44,364 nt of DNA from Candidatus Latescibacterota bacterium (GCA_007571365.1 RKRN01000092.1:1-44364), one strand, 5' to 3'; positions 1-9,133 are shown, counted from the first letter of the stretch. Notes: generated by a model from the sequence alone, not told the origin. Made by a program: numbers and translations.

Positions 1-1
1 C

Positions 2-823
2 TCCATCCTCCCACCACCCACCCTACAAGAGGCTCTCGCCACCACCAAGATCCATTCGGTCGCCGGTATCCTGCCTCCGGGCCAAGCCCTCGTCGCCACC
101 CGGCCCTTCCGCGCCCCGCACCACACCATCTCGGACGCGGGCCTCATCGGCGGCGGTGCGTACCCGCGCCCGGGCGAGGTGTCGCTCTCCCATCACGGCG
201 TACTCTTCTTAGACGAGCTGCCCGAGTTTCGCCGCAATGTCGTCGAAGCCTTGCGTCAGCCGCTTGAAGACCGCGCTGTCACCATCACGCGGGCGCAGAT
301 CGCACTCGCCTATCCAGCGGATTTTACCCTCGTCGCGGCGATGAATCCCTGCCCTTGCGGATACCTTGCGGATACCCACCGCACCTGCGCCTGCTCTCCG
401 GCCGCCATTCGCCGCTATCGCACGCGCATTTCCGGGCCGCTCCTGGACCGCATCGACATCCACATCGAAGTGCCAGCCCTCGCCTACGACGACTTGGCCA
501 ACAAGCAAAACGGCGAGGACTCAGCGCACATCCGCCAGCGCGTCAACGCCGCTCGCCAGCGGCAACTCGACCGCTTTGCTGGCGAGCTATTCTGCAACGC
601 CCAGATGAGCACGCGGCACATCCGTCGCCACTGCTCGCTCGATGACGCCGGGCAAGTTCTCCTCGAAAAAGCTATGACCCGCCTCGGCCTGTCGGCCCGC
701 GCCTATGACCGCATCCTCAAAGTCGCCCGCACTATCGCCGACTTGGCCGACGCCCCGATCCAATCGCAGCATATAGCAGAGGCCATACAATATCGGGCCT
801 TGGATCGCAGCGGCCTCTTGTAG
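2..823 (+). CDS. comM: ComM/YifB-family Mg-chelatase-like AAA+ ATPase, C-terminal part (5' end outside window)
   Basis: This is the C-terminal ~273 residues of a ComM/YifB protein; the reading frame is open to the first base of the window, so the gene starts upstream. Family hallmarks seen: the [20 protein letters not shown] block, then [20 protein letters not shown] (Walker B) and the MNPCPCGY segment with its cysteine pairs, then the C-terminal Mg_chelatase_C helical region ending in YRALDR. A GTG at 179 lies inside the Walker B block and is not a start. ComM is a hexameric branch-migration helicase that helps integrate single-stranded DNA during natural transformation; this role is known from the family. 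Nothing looks degraded in the part that is visible. Confidence 0.93.
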   Translation, partial: SILPPPTLQEALATTKIHSVAGILPPGQALVATRPFRAPHHTISDAGLIGGGAYPRPGEVSLSHHGVLFLDELPEFRRNVVEALRQPLEDRAVTITRAQIALAYPADFTLVAAMNPCPCGYLADTHRTCACSPAAIRRYRTRISGPLLDRIDIHIEVPALAYDDLANKQNGEDSAHIRQRVNAARQRQLDRFAGELFCNAQMSTRHIRRHCSLDDAGQVLLEKAMTRLGLSARAYDRILKVARTIADLADAPIQSQHIAEAIQYRALDRSGLL

Positions 824-859
824 CTAGCGGCCGCATACCCAATGTAGCGCATTGCGTTT

Positions 860-897
860 CCGCGCTTCATATTCTGGTGAAAACGCGGCGAATTTTT
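860..897 (+). terminator. candidate hairpin terminator after comM
   Basis: The arms CCGCG-c-TTCA (860-869) and TGAA-aa-CGCGG (878-888) can pair around an 8-base loop, and a run of five T follows at 893-897. It lies between the comM stop and the start of the methylase gene. The stem has a small internal mismatch, so termination efficiency is uncertain. Confidence 0.4.
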
Positions 898-910
898 ACG
901 GGAGTCGTAC

Positions 911-3682
911 ATGGCGAATCTGCGCGAAGAAACCCTGAACACCTATCTGGCGACCCTGCTCGACCAGTACGACGGCATTCGTGCGACCCCTGAAATACGC
1001 GACGGCAGCGAAGCGATTGACATCGCGGTCACGCACAGCAATGCGACTGCTGCCATACCTATCTTCATAGAAGCTAAAATCGGCGACTCGGCGGCCAATC
1101 GCCGCAAAGCAGCCCAACAGGCGCGTTCGCGCTTATCGCCCGCCTCTCAGGCCCTAGCTTGGGGGCTTTGCTACCCAACGGACCTGCGGGACGGATCGCG
1201 CTCGGCGCAAGTTACGCAAAGAGCACTCGCCGCAGCTCACATTGCCTTCGCGCCGGTGCCACTCGTCGACGCAACCATCACGTGGCGCGAAGGCACGGTA
1301 GCCGACTTGGCCAACACCCTCCTAAACACCGATTTGTCGCAAGAGCGCGTGGCCGATGCCATTGAGTACACCGTGCGCCAAGTAGCGGCCTTGCTCTTTG
1401 AGGCCGGATGTGCGTCGGCCTTGGCCGACGCGCTGGCCCTGCCGAAAACAACCAAGGATCTGCGGGCGGCCACTCTCATTGCCGCGCTGGTGCTTTCCAA
1501 CGCGGCTTTGCTCCACCACCGCCTGCGGTTGGTGGACCACCTGCGGTATGTCCTGCCCCTTAAAGACGCGCTGAAGAAGCCGCCGATCTTGGGCCAAGAA
1601 GACAAGGCAGCAAAGGCAATTCGCCAGGCTTGGGAAGACATTCTCGACATCGACTACTATCCCGTCTTTGCCCCTGCCCTAGCGGTCTTGAACAAGGTGC
1701 TGGACCAGGCGGAAGCGCAGGCCGCGGTTCGCGTGATTGCCCAAAATGCGGTGGTCTATGCCGACGAACTCGCGTCGCTGCGCTTTGACCACGCTGGCCC
1801 GCTGTATCACCGGCTGCTCGCATCGGCCAAATACGACGGCTCGTTTTACACCAACAACGTCTCGGCCTTGCTGCTGGCCCGGCTCGCGCTCAGCGAGAAG
1901 GCAGTGGATTGGGGCGACGCCTCGGCCATTGCCAAGCTGAAGGTGATCGATCCGGCCTGTGGCACCGGGACGTTGCTGATGGCGGCCATGCACACCATGC
2001 GCGACCGCCACGAGCAGACGGCCGCTGCCGAAACCGACCTGTTGCATCTGACGCTGGTGGAAGACGTGCTGTATGGCCTCGACATCAACCGCCACGGCAT
2101 TCAACTAGCGGCCTGTAACCTGACGCTGGGCAATCCGCGGGTGGATTATTCGCGCATGAACCTATTTACCATGCGGCACGGGCCACAGGCCGATGGCGTT
2201 GCTAAGGCCGGTTCGGTGGATATTTTGGCCACGGCAAAGGATGAAACCGACCTCGCCAGCCTTACGTCGCCGCTGCCGACGGCGGAAGGGCTGGGGGCCG
2301 AACAGGTTGAATTGAGTGTCGGGCGCAACGGCTCGCTCGCCGGGCAGTTCGACCTGGTCATTATGAATCCGCCGTTCACGCGCAACGACATCCGCAACCG
2401 CCAGTACGATAGCCACAACCGCCGGGCGGTCCAAGAGCGCGAGATTCAGATCGCCCAATTCGTCAGAATACGCGGCGACGAACTGGCTTTTAGGGCGATT
2501 GATCAGACTAGTGTTAGAACGTTCTTTTCGCCTCTAGCAGATGTACTGTTGAAGAGCGACAGAGCCATCCTAGCAGAAGTTGTCCCGACGACCGCGCTGA
2601 CTAGTGCATCGGGCATTAATGAACGGAAATTCCTCGCCGACCGTTTCCAAATCGACACCATCATCACCAGCCACGACCCTAGGCGCATCAACTTCTCCGA
2701 GAACACGAGTATTCACGAATCCCTGCTGCTCGCCCGGCGCCCCGGTGAAGAGCGCAAGCCAACGCGGTTCATTTCGCTCGCCCGGATGCCGCGAGACGCC
2801 CACGAAGCCATTCTGCTGTCGGACTTAATCAATGGGGGGAAGCCGCTCGACAATTGGGGAACGGAACATGCGTGGCCGTGGCCGCGCATCCGCGAAGGCG
2901 ACTGGAATGCCGCGCAGTTTTACGACGGTGCGCTAGCCGATGCGATCTACGACCTCGCCGCACTCGCGGGCACGTGGCTCAGGCCGGCGGGCGAACTTTG
3001 CCATATCGAACCAGAAGGCCGAAGAGTCCGCGATGCCTTTCTGCGCGACCAGTCGCCGACTGCGCCTTGGACTGCGCCCATTCTCTGGGATCACGAGACG
3101 AGTGTTTGCGTTTGCATGGACGCTAAAGCGGATGTCGTCGGTACGCCCAAACCCCGCAAAGAAAGCTATGCTCGCTTTCTGACGGGAAAAGCCAGTCGGC
3201 TGCTCATCGCCAATCGGTTGAGAACGAACACGGTACGCACAGCGGCGTGTTATGCGAAAGAACCGCTACTTGGTTCCGCGTGGTGTCCAGTGCGGCCCAT
3301 AGGACCGAATCCCGTTTTAGAACAGGCGTTATGCGCTTGGTGGAATTCTACGCCCGGGAGCCTCACCCTGCTGCATTGTCGCGCCAAAGCCCTTGACTAC
3401 CCGCGATACGCCCTCAACTCACTCCGTTCCCTGCTCATTCCCGATCCGCACCACGTCGATGTGTCGCCGCTCGCCGAGGCTTTCGAGCAGACGCGCTCGC
3501 AAACGCTGTTGCCGTGGCCGCAGATGGCCGAGTGCCCTGTACGCGCCGTTCTCGACCAAGCCGCTGCTCGCGTCTTGCGTATGAATGGCCGCATCATGGC
3601 CGATTGGCGCGAGCGCATCGCCGCCGAGCCGACGGTGTCCGGGGGGGTTGTAGGTGAGAGCGGACGAAAAGGTGGGAAGTGA
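911..3682 (+). CDS. single-chain type IIG-like restriction endonuclease / N6-adenine DNA methyltransferase
   Basis: A 923-residue protein combining nuclease and methylase parts. Near the N-terminus (residues ~26-58) D37 followed by E54-A-K56 fits a PD-(D/E)xK nuclease core. SAM-binding motif I (DPACGTGT) is near residue 346 and the catalytic NPPF motif IV near 486, the order of gamma-class N6-adenine methylases. The last ~200 residues probably hold the target-recognition domain. No separate specificity or restriction subunit is adjacent, so this should act alone as a type IIG (BREX PglX-like or methylase-only roles are less likely because no partner genes are present). The ATG has a good GGGAG ribosome site 7 bases upstream. 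Recognition sequence cannot be told from the sequence. The frame is intact. Confidence 0.8.
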   Translation: MANLREETLNTYLATLLDQYDGIRATPEIRDGSEAIDIAVTHSNATAAIPIFIEAKIGDSAANRRKAAQQARSRLSPASQALAWGLCYPTDLRDGSRSAQVTQRALAAAHIAFAPVPLVDATITWREGTVADLANTLLNTDLSQERVADAIEYTVRQVAALLFEAGCASALADALALPKTTKDLRAATLIAALVLSNAALLHHRLRLVDHLRYVLPLKDALKKPPILGQEDKAAKAIRQAWEDILDIDYYPVFAPALAVLNKVLDQAEAQAAVRVIAQNAVVYADELASLRFDHAGPLYHRLLASAKYDGSFYTNNVSALLLARLALSEKAVDWGDASAIAKLKVIDPACGTGTLLMAAMHTMRDRHEQTAAAETDLLHLTLVEDVLYGLDINRHGIQLAACNLTLGNPRVDYSRMNLFTMRHGPQADGVAKAGSVDILATAKDETDLASLTSPLPTAEGLGAEQVELSVGRNGSLAGQFDLVIMNPPFTRNDIRNRQYDSHNRRAVQEREIQIAQFVRIRGDELAFRAIDQTSVRTFFSPLADVLLKSDRAILAEVVPTTALTSASGINERKFLADRFQIDTIITSHDPRRINFSENTSIHESLLLARRPGEERKPTRFISLARMPRDAHEAILLSDLINGGKPLDNWGTEHAWPWPRIREGDWNAAQFYDGALADAIYDLAALAGTWLRPAGELCHIEPEGRRVRDAFLRDQSPTAPWTAPILWDHETSVCVCMDAKADVVGTPKPRKESYARFLTGKASRLLIANRLRTNTVRTAACYAKEPLLGSAWCPVRPIGPNPVLEQALCAWWNSTPGSLTLLHCRAKALDYPRYALNSLRSLLIPDPHHVDVSPLAEAFEQTRSQTLLPWPQMAECPVRAVLDQAAARVLRMNGRIMADWRERIAAEPTVSGGVVGESGRKGGK

Positions 3683-3787
3683 GATCACATCCCTCGTCCT
3701 TTTTGCTCGGCATGAATGTCTGTGAATTCACTTGGCCGTTTATGATCCAGTTCCGATTGACCTGCCGATGCAGTAGCGTGTCGTCGT

Positions 3788-4444
3788 TCATTGCCCCTTT
3801 TGCCCTTGCTTGTTCTCTATTTCCAAAGCCAGCCATTCCCAATCTTCGCTCGTGCTTAAATTCAGTTGCCGTTCTTGATCGTCGTCGGAATTTAGGTCGA
3901 AGCGCAACCACTCTCCGCTGTGAGTATCAAGATCAACTTCGAGTATTATTACGCGATTTTTAATGGCCCATTCCATACGGACGCCGCCATCTTCGGTGGG
4001 ATAGGTGTGCGGAAGAGGTAATTCACCGGGATAACGAGCACCGAATGCGGCCGACAACCAAGCCAAGCCCACATGGCTGGGCGCGATGCCACTCCCCTAC
4101 AACCAGCCGTCCTCCATTTCCCTGAACTCGGCTAGCCGCGCCGCCACATCCAGCCGATCCAACAGACGGATGTGATCGACCGAGTCCAACTTACGCAGGC
4201 GGTTCTGCCAGTCGTACCATCCAGCCCCTTGAACGAGTACGCGCCGCCCATCCTCGCGCCCCTTGAACGCTTCGACGACCGTCGCCAAATGCCCTTTAGC
4301 AATGGGGGCAGACACCTTGTCGCCATATATCGGCTGCAACTCAAACGTCCTCTTTTTTTGGTCGCTACCACATACCGCGCCGCGGAGGGAAACCTCAATA
4401 CGCCGTTCCCGCACGAGGGGACGCAGTTGTTCTATGCTCGACAT
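3788..4444 (-). pseudogene. uncharacterised ~218-residue protein interrupted by an in-frame amber codon
   Basis: One continuous frame runs from the ATG at 4444 (AAAGGAT ribosome site upstream) to the TGA at 3788, broken only by a TAG at 4097-4099. The N-terminal part is 115 residues and ends EDGWL; directly after the TAG, in the same frame, come GSGIAPSH and then GLAWLSAAFGARYPGELPLP and a C-terminal part rich in acidic residues. The text on both sides reads as one protein, since EDGWL followed by a glycine-rich turn and LPLPH-YPT-GGV-EW is a pattern I recall from uncharacterised bacterial proteins; no function is known to me. A GTG at 4072 could restart translation of 94 residues. Either a point nonsense mutation, a sequencing error or stop readthrough explains it. 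It converges on the type IIG gene. Confidence 0.7.
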
Positions 4445-4560
4445 TGTACTATCCTTTCGGGAAGAGACAACCTCAGCGTAAGAAACACCTAGACCCCGGT
4501 CAACCTACTATAGCACCATTCGTTCAATAGCCGTTCCCCACCTCTAAAAAGGAAACAACC

Positions 4561-5490
4561 ATGGCCCCTAGTCCTGATTCGCGCATTCCTTGGTACACTC
4601 CCGTCGGCGCGGTAGCCAGCGAAAAACACACCCCAGACCAACCTCACCAAGGCAAGGTGCTGGCCGCCGTTCAAGCCCACGCCGACGATATTCCCCTCTT
4701 CTGCGCCGGCCTCGTTGCCAAACTCATCGCCGAAGGCTACACCGCCTATTTGATCCAGACCACCAACGACGAGAAATGCGGACCGGGAACAATGGGCGAA
4801 ACCATCCTCCAAAACGAGCGCGAAGTCGAAGTGCTGGCCGGGGCTTTGGGCTTCAAACAGGTCATCCACCTCGGCTACCGCAATCACTTCCTCGACGAAG
4901 CCGCCCCCACCGAGCTGCGGGCGCGGTTGGTCTTTCTAATTCGCGCCCTCAAAATCGACACCATCACCACCTTCAGCCCCTGGGGCCATTGGGAGGAAAA
5001 CCCGGATCACTACGTCACCGGCCAAGCCGTCGAAGCGGCCCGCTGGATGGCCGGCATGAGCAAGGACTACCCCGAACAACTAGCCTGCGGTATGCAGCCT
5101 CATTCGGCCCAAGACCTCTACTACTGGACCTGCCGCCCTGGTCAGCCCTACAACACGGTCGTCGATATAGCACCCCATCTCGACGCCAAGGTCGCCGCCA
5201 TGAGTGCCAACAAGGCCCAAGGGCCAGCCGGTGCCCACGGCCGTCGCCTCAAAGAACGGCTGGCGCGGCAGGGCAAGTATCTGCCCGCCTTGGGCACCGA
5301 CGACGAGGAAGCCGACCGCCAGTACATCCGCCTCTTTGGCTTGCAAGAGTACCAGCGCATCGGCGAGCCCTATGGCTTGTCCTACGCCGAGGCGTTCTAC
5401 TATATGCCGCCCGGCGGCACCTTTACCGGCGCGATGAGCGCAGCGGAGATCGAGTGCTACATCGCAGAACACGCCGAGGACTTGGGCTGA
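4561..5490 (+). CDS. PIG-L family (LmbE-like) deacetylase
   Basis: A 309-residue member of the PIG-L/LmbE zinc-dependent deacetylases, which remove N-acetyl groups from GlcNAc-type or related substrates. The N-terminal metal motif normally reads AHPDD; here it reads AHADD (residues 39-43), keeping the His and both Asp but replacing the Pro. The second metal-site histidine lies in ENPDHYVTG near residue 149. The core of the domain spans residues ~32-200; the C-terminal ~100 residues are an extension. The ATG has an AAGGAAAC ribosome site. No neighbouring gene points to the substrate. Cytoplasmic, as no signal peptide is seen. Confidence 0.85.
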   Translation: MAPSPDSRIPWYTPVGAVASEKHTPDQPHQGKVLAAVQAHADDIPLFCAGLVAKLIAEGYTAYLIQTTNDEKCGPGTMGETILQNEREVEVLAGALGFKQVIHLGYRNHFLDEAAPTELRARLVFLIRALKIDTITTFSPWGHWEENPDHYVTGQAVEAARWMAGMSKDYPEQLACGMQPHSAQDLYYWTCRPGQPYNTVVDIAPHLDAKVAAMSANKAQGPAGAHGRRLKERLARQGKYLPALGTDDEEADRQYIRLFGLQEYQRIGEPYGLSYAEAFYYMPPGGTFTGAMSAAEIECYIAEHAEDLG

Positions 5491-5539
5491 CAGCAGCTCA
5501 GCACAGCAATGACACGTTGGCTCAAACCTAATTCACTGC

Positions 5540-5591
5540 TTGACATCTATTTTTGATCGCACACGTTATGGGTACACTTTGAGGGGGAATT
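5540..5591 (+). promoter_or_regulatory. candidate promoter and ribosome site for the vapB-vapC locus
   Basis: A perfect -35 hexamer TTGACA lies at 5540-5545. The best -10 choices downstream (GTTATG at 5565-5570 with 19 bases spacing, or TATGGG at 5567) are weak and the spacing is long. A GAGGGGG ribosome site at 5581-5587 precedes the antitoxin ATG. Confidence 0.4.
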
Positions 5592-5836
5592 ATGAAAGCA
5601 TCTATTCTCGACTTAAGACGACGCATGAAAGAGGTTTTGCTCGCGCTCGACCGCAACGAATCGGTCACCATTTTTCATCGCGGCAAGGAAAAGCCATCCT
5701 GTCTCCTAGCCGACAGCGAACAAACAAATCTGTAAAAGACCACGAGGCTTTTGGAATGTGGCAGGACAGAAAAGATATGCTGGATATCGATGCTTATATC
5801 CGCAATTTACGCAAAGGCCGCTTGAATGATTTTTGA
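5592..5836 (+). pseudogene. VapB/Phd-type antitoxin with a one-base frameshift
   Basis: The ATG at 5592 opens MKASILDLRRRMKEVLLALD...HRGKEK, a Phd/YefM/VapB-type N-terminus, but this frame stops at 5733-5735 with unrelated residues. From about 5690 the antitoxin continues in the -1 frame as AILSPS...VKDHEAFGMWQD...YIRNLRKGRLNDF, ending at a TGA at 5834-5836. Restoring one A to the run of four A at 5689-5692 would rejoin the two parts into one ~81-residue antitoxin. The C-terminal WQDRKDM-IDAYIRNLRKGR part is the typical toxin-wrapping tail. The stop overlaps the start of the following toxin by 11 bases, the usual layout of such pairs. As read, no full antitoxin can be made. Confidence 0.75.
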
Positions 5837-6204
5837 TACCGATGTTGTAATATGGGTTTTCAGGGGCCACGAAGGGGCTGCAAACCTCGTTGAAAGTATC
5901 GCTGACCGTCAGATATCAATTATTACGTATATGGAATTTATCCAAGGTGCGAGAAATCGGCAGGAATTAAAAAAGATCAAGGATTTTCTTACGGATCTCG
6001 CCTTTCAGACCATGCCTCTCACTGAAAATATCGGCCACTGAGCGGCTGTATTATATGAAAGAATACACCATCGAGACAGCACTGTATCTGGCCGCTGCCT
6101 TGATTGCCGCAACAGCTATTGAACATCATCTAACACTTTGTACCGCCACTAGAAAACACTACCGGGCAATCAACGACCTCAATCTAAAAATCTTTCGGCC
6201 CTGA
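5826..6204 (+). pseudogene. VapC PIN-domain RNase toxin with a one-base frameshift
   Basis: The N-terminal 71 residues begin MIFDTDVVIWVFRG, where D4 and D6 mark the PIN active site, followed by TYMEFIQGARN with the second acidic residue. The frame then hits TGA at 6039-6041. In the +1 frame the rest of the domain follows without a gap: ATERLYYMKEYTIETALYLA, then AALIAATAIEHHLTLCTATR and a terminal NLKIFRP before a TGA at 6202-6204. Removing one A from the run of four at 6025-6028 restores a ~125-residue VapC. One catalytic acidic position after the break seems to be Ala (LAAALIAATA where DALIAATA is usual), so the protein may have been inactive even before the shift. VapC toxins cleave tRNA or rRNA. 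Confidence 0.75.
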
Positions 6205-6228
6205 CGCTGAGATTGGGGAGAAACCGCG

Positions 6229-7113
6229 ATGAAACTCACGACCCAACAGATCGCAGAATTCAACACCCGCGGCGTCATCATCGCCCGCGAGGCACTTACC
6301 CACGGCGACTTGCAGCCGGTGATCGACGAGCTATCCGCGTGGATCGACGCCCGGGCGCAAGCACTACGCGCAGAGGGCAAAATAGCGGACTTGCACGAAG
6401 ACGCCCCGTTTGCCACGCGCTACGGCTTGCTGTTCAAACAGTGCCCTGAAATCGGGCGCGGCATGGACATCATGCACTATCGCGGGCGGGCGGTGTTCGC
6501 ATTGCTCCGCAACGAAAACTTGCTCGACCTGCTCGAGTCGCTGCTGGGTCCCGAGCTGATTTGCAACCCTATCCAGCACTTGCGAGCCAAGCCACCGCAG
6601 GCTTATGAAAACCGCGAAGGCCCTTCTTTCCACAACGCGCCTTGGCACCAAGACGCCGGCGTGATGATGCCGGAAGCCGAAGGCTCTGACGTGGTCACCT
6701 GCTGGTTGCCTTTGGCCGAAGCCACGGTAGAGACTGGCTGCATGGAGGTCTTGCCCGGCCTCGTCGAGACCGGCTATCTCCGGCATTTGGCGGCCGGCGG
6801 CACCACCATCGCCCCGGAGGCCATGCCCCAAGTTACGCCCCTTCCCTTGGAGTGCGAGCGCGGCGACGTGGTGCTGATGAGCCGCTTCACGCCCCATCGC
6901 TCCACCCCCAATTACTCCGACCAGTGCCGTTGGTCGCTCGATCTGCGCTACCAACCCAGCGGCCAGCACACCGGCCGCACCGGCCACCCCGACTTTGTGG
7001 TGCGCTCCCGCCGCGACCCGTCCAGCGAGCTGACCGACTACGAGGAATGGTGCCGCCTGTGGATCGACGCCTTTGAGAATCCTCGCGGCGTTGTCGCGCA
7101 TCGCGGCGAGTAG
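6229..7113 (+). CDS. phytanoyl-CoA dioxygenase (PhyH) family protein 1
   Basis: A 294-residue Fe(II)/2-oxoglutarate-dependent oxygenase of the PhyH family. The iron-binding H-x-D is in APWHQDAG near residues 140-142, the distal His in FTPHRSTPNYS near residue 222, and the 2-oxoglutarate-binding Arg follows in WSLDLRYQPSG. The ATG is preceded by GGGGAG. The RPHGRT-like C-terminus and the GxMEVLPG jelly-roll segment are also present. Substrate is unknown; family members hydroxylate many small molecules. It stands alone, not in an obvious operon. Confidence 0.85.
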   Translation: MKLTTQQIAEFNTRGVIIAREALTHGDLQPVIDELSAWIDARAQALRAEGKIADLHEDAPFATRYGLLFKQCPEIGRGMDIMHYRGRAVFALLRNENLLDLLESLLGPELICNPIQHLRAKPPQAYENREGPSFHNAPWHQDAGVMMPEAEGSDVVTCWLPLAEATVETGCMEVLPGLVETGYLRHLAAGGTTIAPEAMPQVTPLPLECERGDVVLMSRFTPHRSTPNYSDQCRWSLDLRYQPSGQHTGRTGHPDFVVRSRRDPSSELTDYEEWCRLWIDAFENPRGVVAHRGE

Positions 7114-7192
7114 ATTCCCGCCGCTTGACCAAGTAGGCGGATTGCATTAACTCACTCTGAGTTGCCAACGCGAACCGAAAGACAGGTGCAAA

Positions 7193-7243
7193 GTGGACCT
7201 AGACGAAATGCTGCGCGATGTAGATCTAGACGAAATGCTGCGC
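7193..7243 (+). repeat. 27-base tandem duplication at the start of the acyltransferase gene
   Basis: Units 7193-7216 and 7220-7243 are 24 bases long and differ at only two positions, separated by GAT. Each encodes (V)DLDEMLR. The duplication repeats the start region and could move the functional start. Confidence 0.85.
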
Positions 7244-9133
7244 CTCTACGACGAGGCGGCTGAGGAGCTGATGCAAGTCGCCATCAGCGACGGCCACTTT
7301 GCCGACCACGACCCAAGCGAAATAACTTGGCCGGTGGGCAGCGACCTCAACGCGCTCATGCGCCGCGCCGAACTGATCGGCACCATTCACGAGGGCATCC
7401 CCCCGCTGCGCGACCAGCGTTTGCAAGAGGCTTATGACCACTACGAGCGCGTCGGTCCGGCCTACCACCGGGCAAACCGCCTCTATCTAACAACGCGCCA
7501 GCTCTTTATCGAACGCGGGCGCGGCACCGCACTCGACTTCCACGCGCTCTACCAATCGGTTTATCTGCATGCCCTAGGCCGCGACAACCCCTACACCCTC
7601 GACGAAGGCGAAGCCGCCCTCGTCAAGCTGCGGGTCGCCCGCGTACCGCTGTCCCACGCCCACGCTGTCGCCGAGAAGCTGCAAGCCGGTGCGGCGCAAA
7701 AAGAGCCCGCGACCGATTCGGCCGACGATCTGCGCTTGGCCGAGCACTACACCTGCGAAGTCGACGGAGTGCGCCACGCCGGGACGCTGCGCGACCTGCT
7801 TAGCGAGGTGGCTGAGCGCGTCGTCGATTACCTCGCCGCTGGCGAGCACCTCGCCATCCGCTTCAATACCTATAGCAACTTCATCTACCTCGGCATCTCC
7901 GTGTGGAAGGCCATCACGGACGCCGAAGTTCTCTTGGCTCGCCTTGAGGGACGGGCGCACACCCAATGGCACCAAAAATTGTGCAAGCTGGTCCTGTTGG
8001 GTAAGGGCATGCTACTCAAGTTCCTCCAAGCCCACTCCGAAGACCCCGCCCAAATCAAGCCGAAGGAATTTTGGTACGGCCAAGAGTATAGCTACCTGAC
8101 CCGCGACATGATCGACCTGACGCGCCGCTTAGTCAGCTACGTCAACCGACTAGCGAGCCGAGTGCGCGGGGAAGTCGAGTTGGTGGTCCTGCCCCCGCTG
8201 CTCGCCGGCAAGGCCAAGGGCCGCTTTCTCGAATACCAGCACGTCGGGCGACGCCAGACCCTTGGCTGGTGGAACCGGCGAGCGCGTCTCTTTCAGTGGG
8301 CTTTTCTCTACTATCGCACTGGCAAGAAAAAAATGAAACTCCTAGCGGCTCAGCTCCCGGAAGCGGAGCGTCTCAAAGCCGCTAGCGCCCAAAGCAGCGA
8401 ATGGGGGCGTAAGTCGCTGGACATTTTCGGCATTGAATTGACCGTAAGTGCCGACCCGATCTTCGCCGCCAGTGCTCGCGATCTCAACCTAGCCAACAAG
8501 CAGAAGAAAGTCCTTTTTCTGCCCACGCATCGCAGCCTCTTCGACCATCCGGTGATGAGCACCTTGATTCACGACCCCCGCTTCCTCGAACTGATGGGCT
8601 GGCGCGAACTCCCCACGCCGGTGAGCCTAGCTCGCGCCCGACTCACCGAACCCGCAACCTTGCGCATTGGCGGGCACTCTTTTTCGCTGATTGGCTTTAC
8701 CACCGAGGAAGTTGATCACATAATGGAGGCCGTCGACGGGCACGTCATTATGACCCGCTCGGCCGACACGAAAAATCCCACGCGCCGCTTTGCCGAGCTC
8801 CTCGCGGAGCGGCCGGGCATCGTCTATGGCGAGGGCACCACCGCCGCCTTTGAGCATCAGTGCCTACCCATGCAGCACGCGCTCTTTGCTTATCTGCCGC
8901 CCGACGTAATCATCGTGCCGCTAGCTTTTCGCGGCCTCCATTCCCTGTGGCCCAAGTGCCCGCGCGGCAACCTCAACATCGGCAGCGGACGGGTCGAAGT
9001 GGTAGTATGCCCGCCCATGCTCGGCGAAACCACGCTTCTACCGCGCAAGCGCGCCCTACGCACACAGCTAGAGCCGGCAACGCTCTTCCAAGCCGTCCAT
9101 ATCGCTCGGCTTTTCAATCCGTTGCCCACTTAG
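7193..9133 (+). CDS. PlsC-like acyltransferase with long N-terminal region
   Basis: A 646-residue protein. Residues ~430-610 form a PlsC/AGPAT-type glycerophosphate acyltransferase domain: the HX4D catalytic block is THRSLFDH (H near 445), followed by VYGEGTTAAFEH and VIIVPLAFRG. Known family members transfer acyl groups to lysophosphatidate or related lipids at the membrane. The N-terminal ~400 residues are not recognised; they are acidic and helical without clear membrane spans. Start choice is uncertain: the GTG at 7193 has an AGG ribosome site, but an imperfect tandem repeat in the first 17 codons offers in-frame ATGs at 7208 and 7235. Confidence 0.7.
   Translation: MDLDEMLRDVDLDEMLRLYDEAAEELMQVAISDGHFADHDPSEITWPVGSDLNALMRRAELIGTIHEGIPPLRDQRLQEAYDHYERVGPAYHRANRLYLTTRQLFIERGRGTALDFHALYQSVYLHALGRDNPYTLDEGEAALVKLRVARVPLSHAHAVAEKLQAGAAQKEPATDSADDLRLAEHYTCEVDGVRHAGTLRDLLSEVAERVVDYLAAGEHLAIRFNTYSNFIYLGISVWKAITDAEVLLARLEGRAHTQWHQKLCKLVLLGKGMLLKFLQAHSEDPAQIKPKEFWYGQEYSYLTRDMIDLTRRLVSYVNRLASRVRGEVELVVLPPLLAGKAKGRFLEYQHVGRRQTLGWWNRRARLFQWAFLYYRTGKKKMKLLAAQLPEAERLKAASAQSSEWGRKSLDIFGIELTVSADPIFAASARDLNLANKQKKVLFLPTHRSLFDHPVMSTLIHDPRFLELMGWRELPTPVSLARARLTEPATLRIGGHSFSLIGFTTEEVDHIMEAVDGHVIMTRSADTKNPTRRFAELLAERPGIVYGEGTTAAFEHQCLPMQHALFAYLPPDVIIVPLAFRGLHSLWPKCPRGNLNIGSGRVEVVVCPPMLGETTLLPRKRALRTQLEPATLFQAVHIARLFNPLPT

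Noticed and set aside
3788-4444. Pyrrolysine or other recoding of TAG in this organism
   Set aside because: No pylT/pylS-like gene is in the window, and only one TAG-interrupted frame was found, so recoding is not supported; left as a simple nonsense change.
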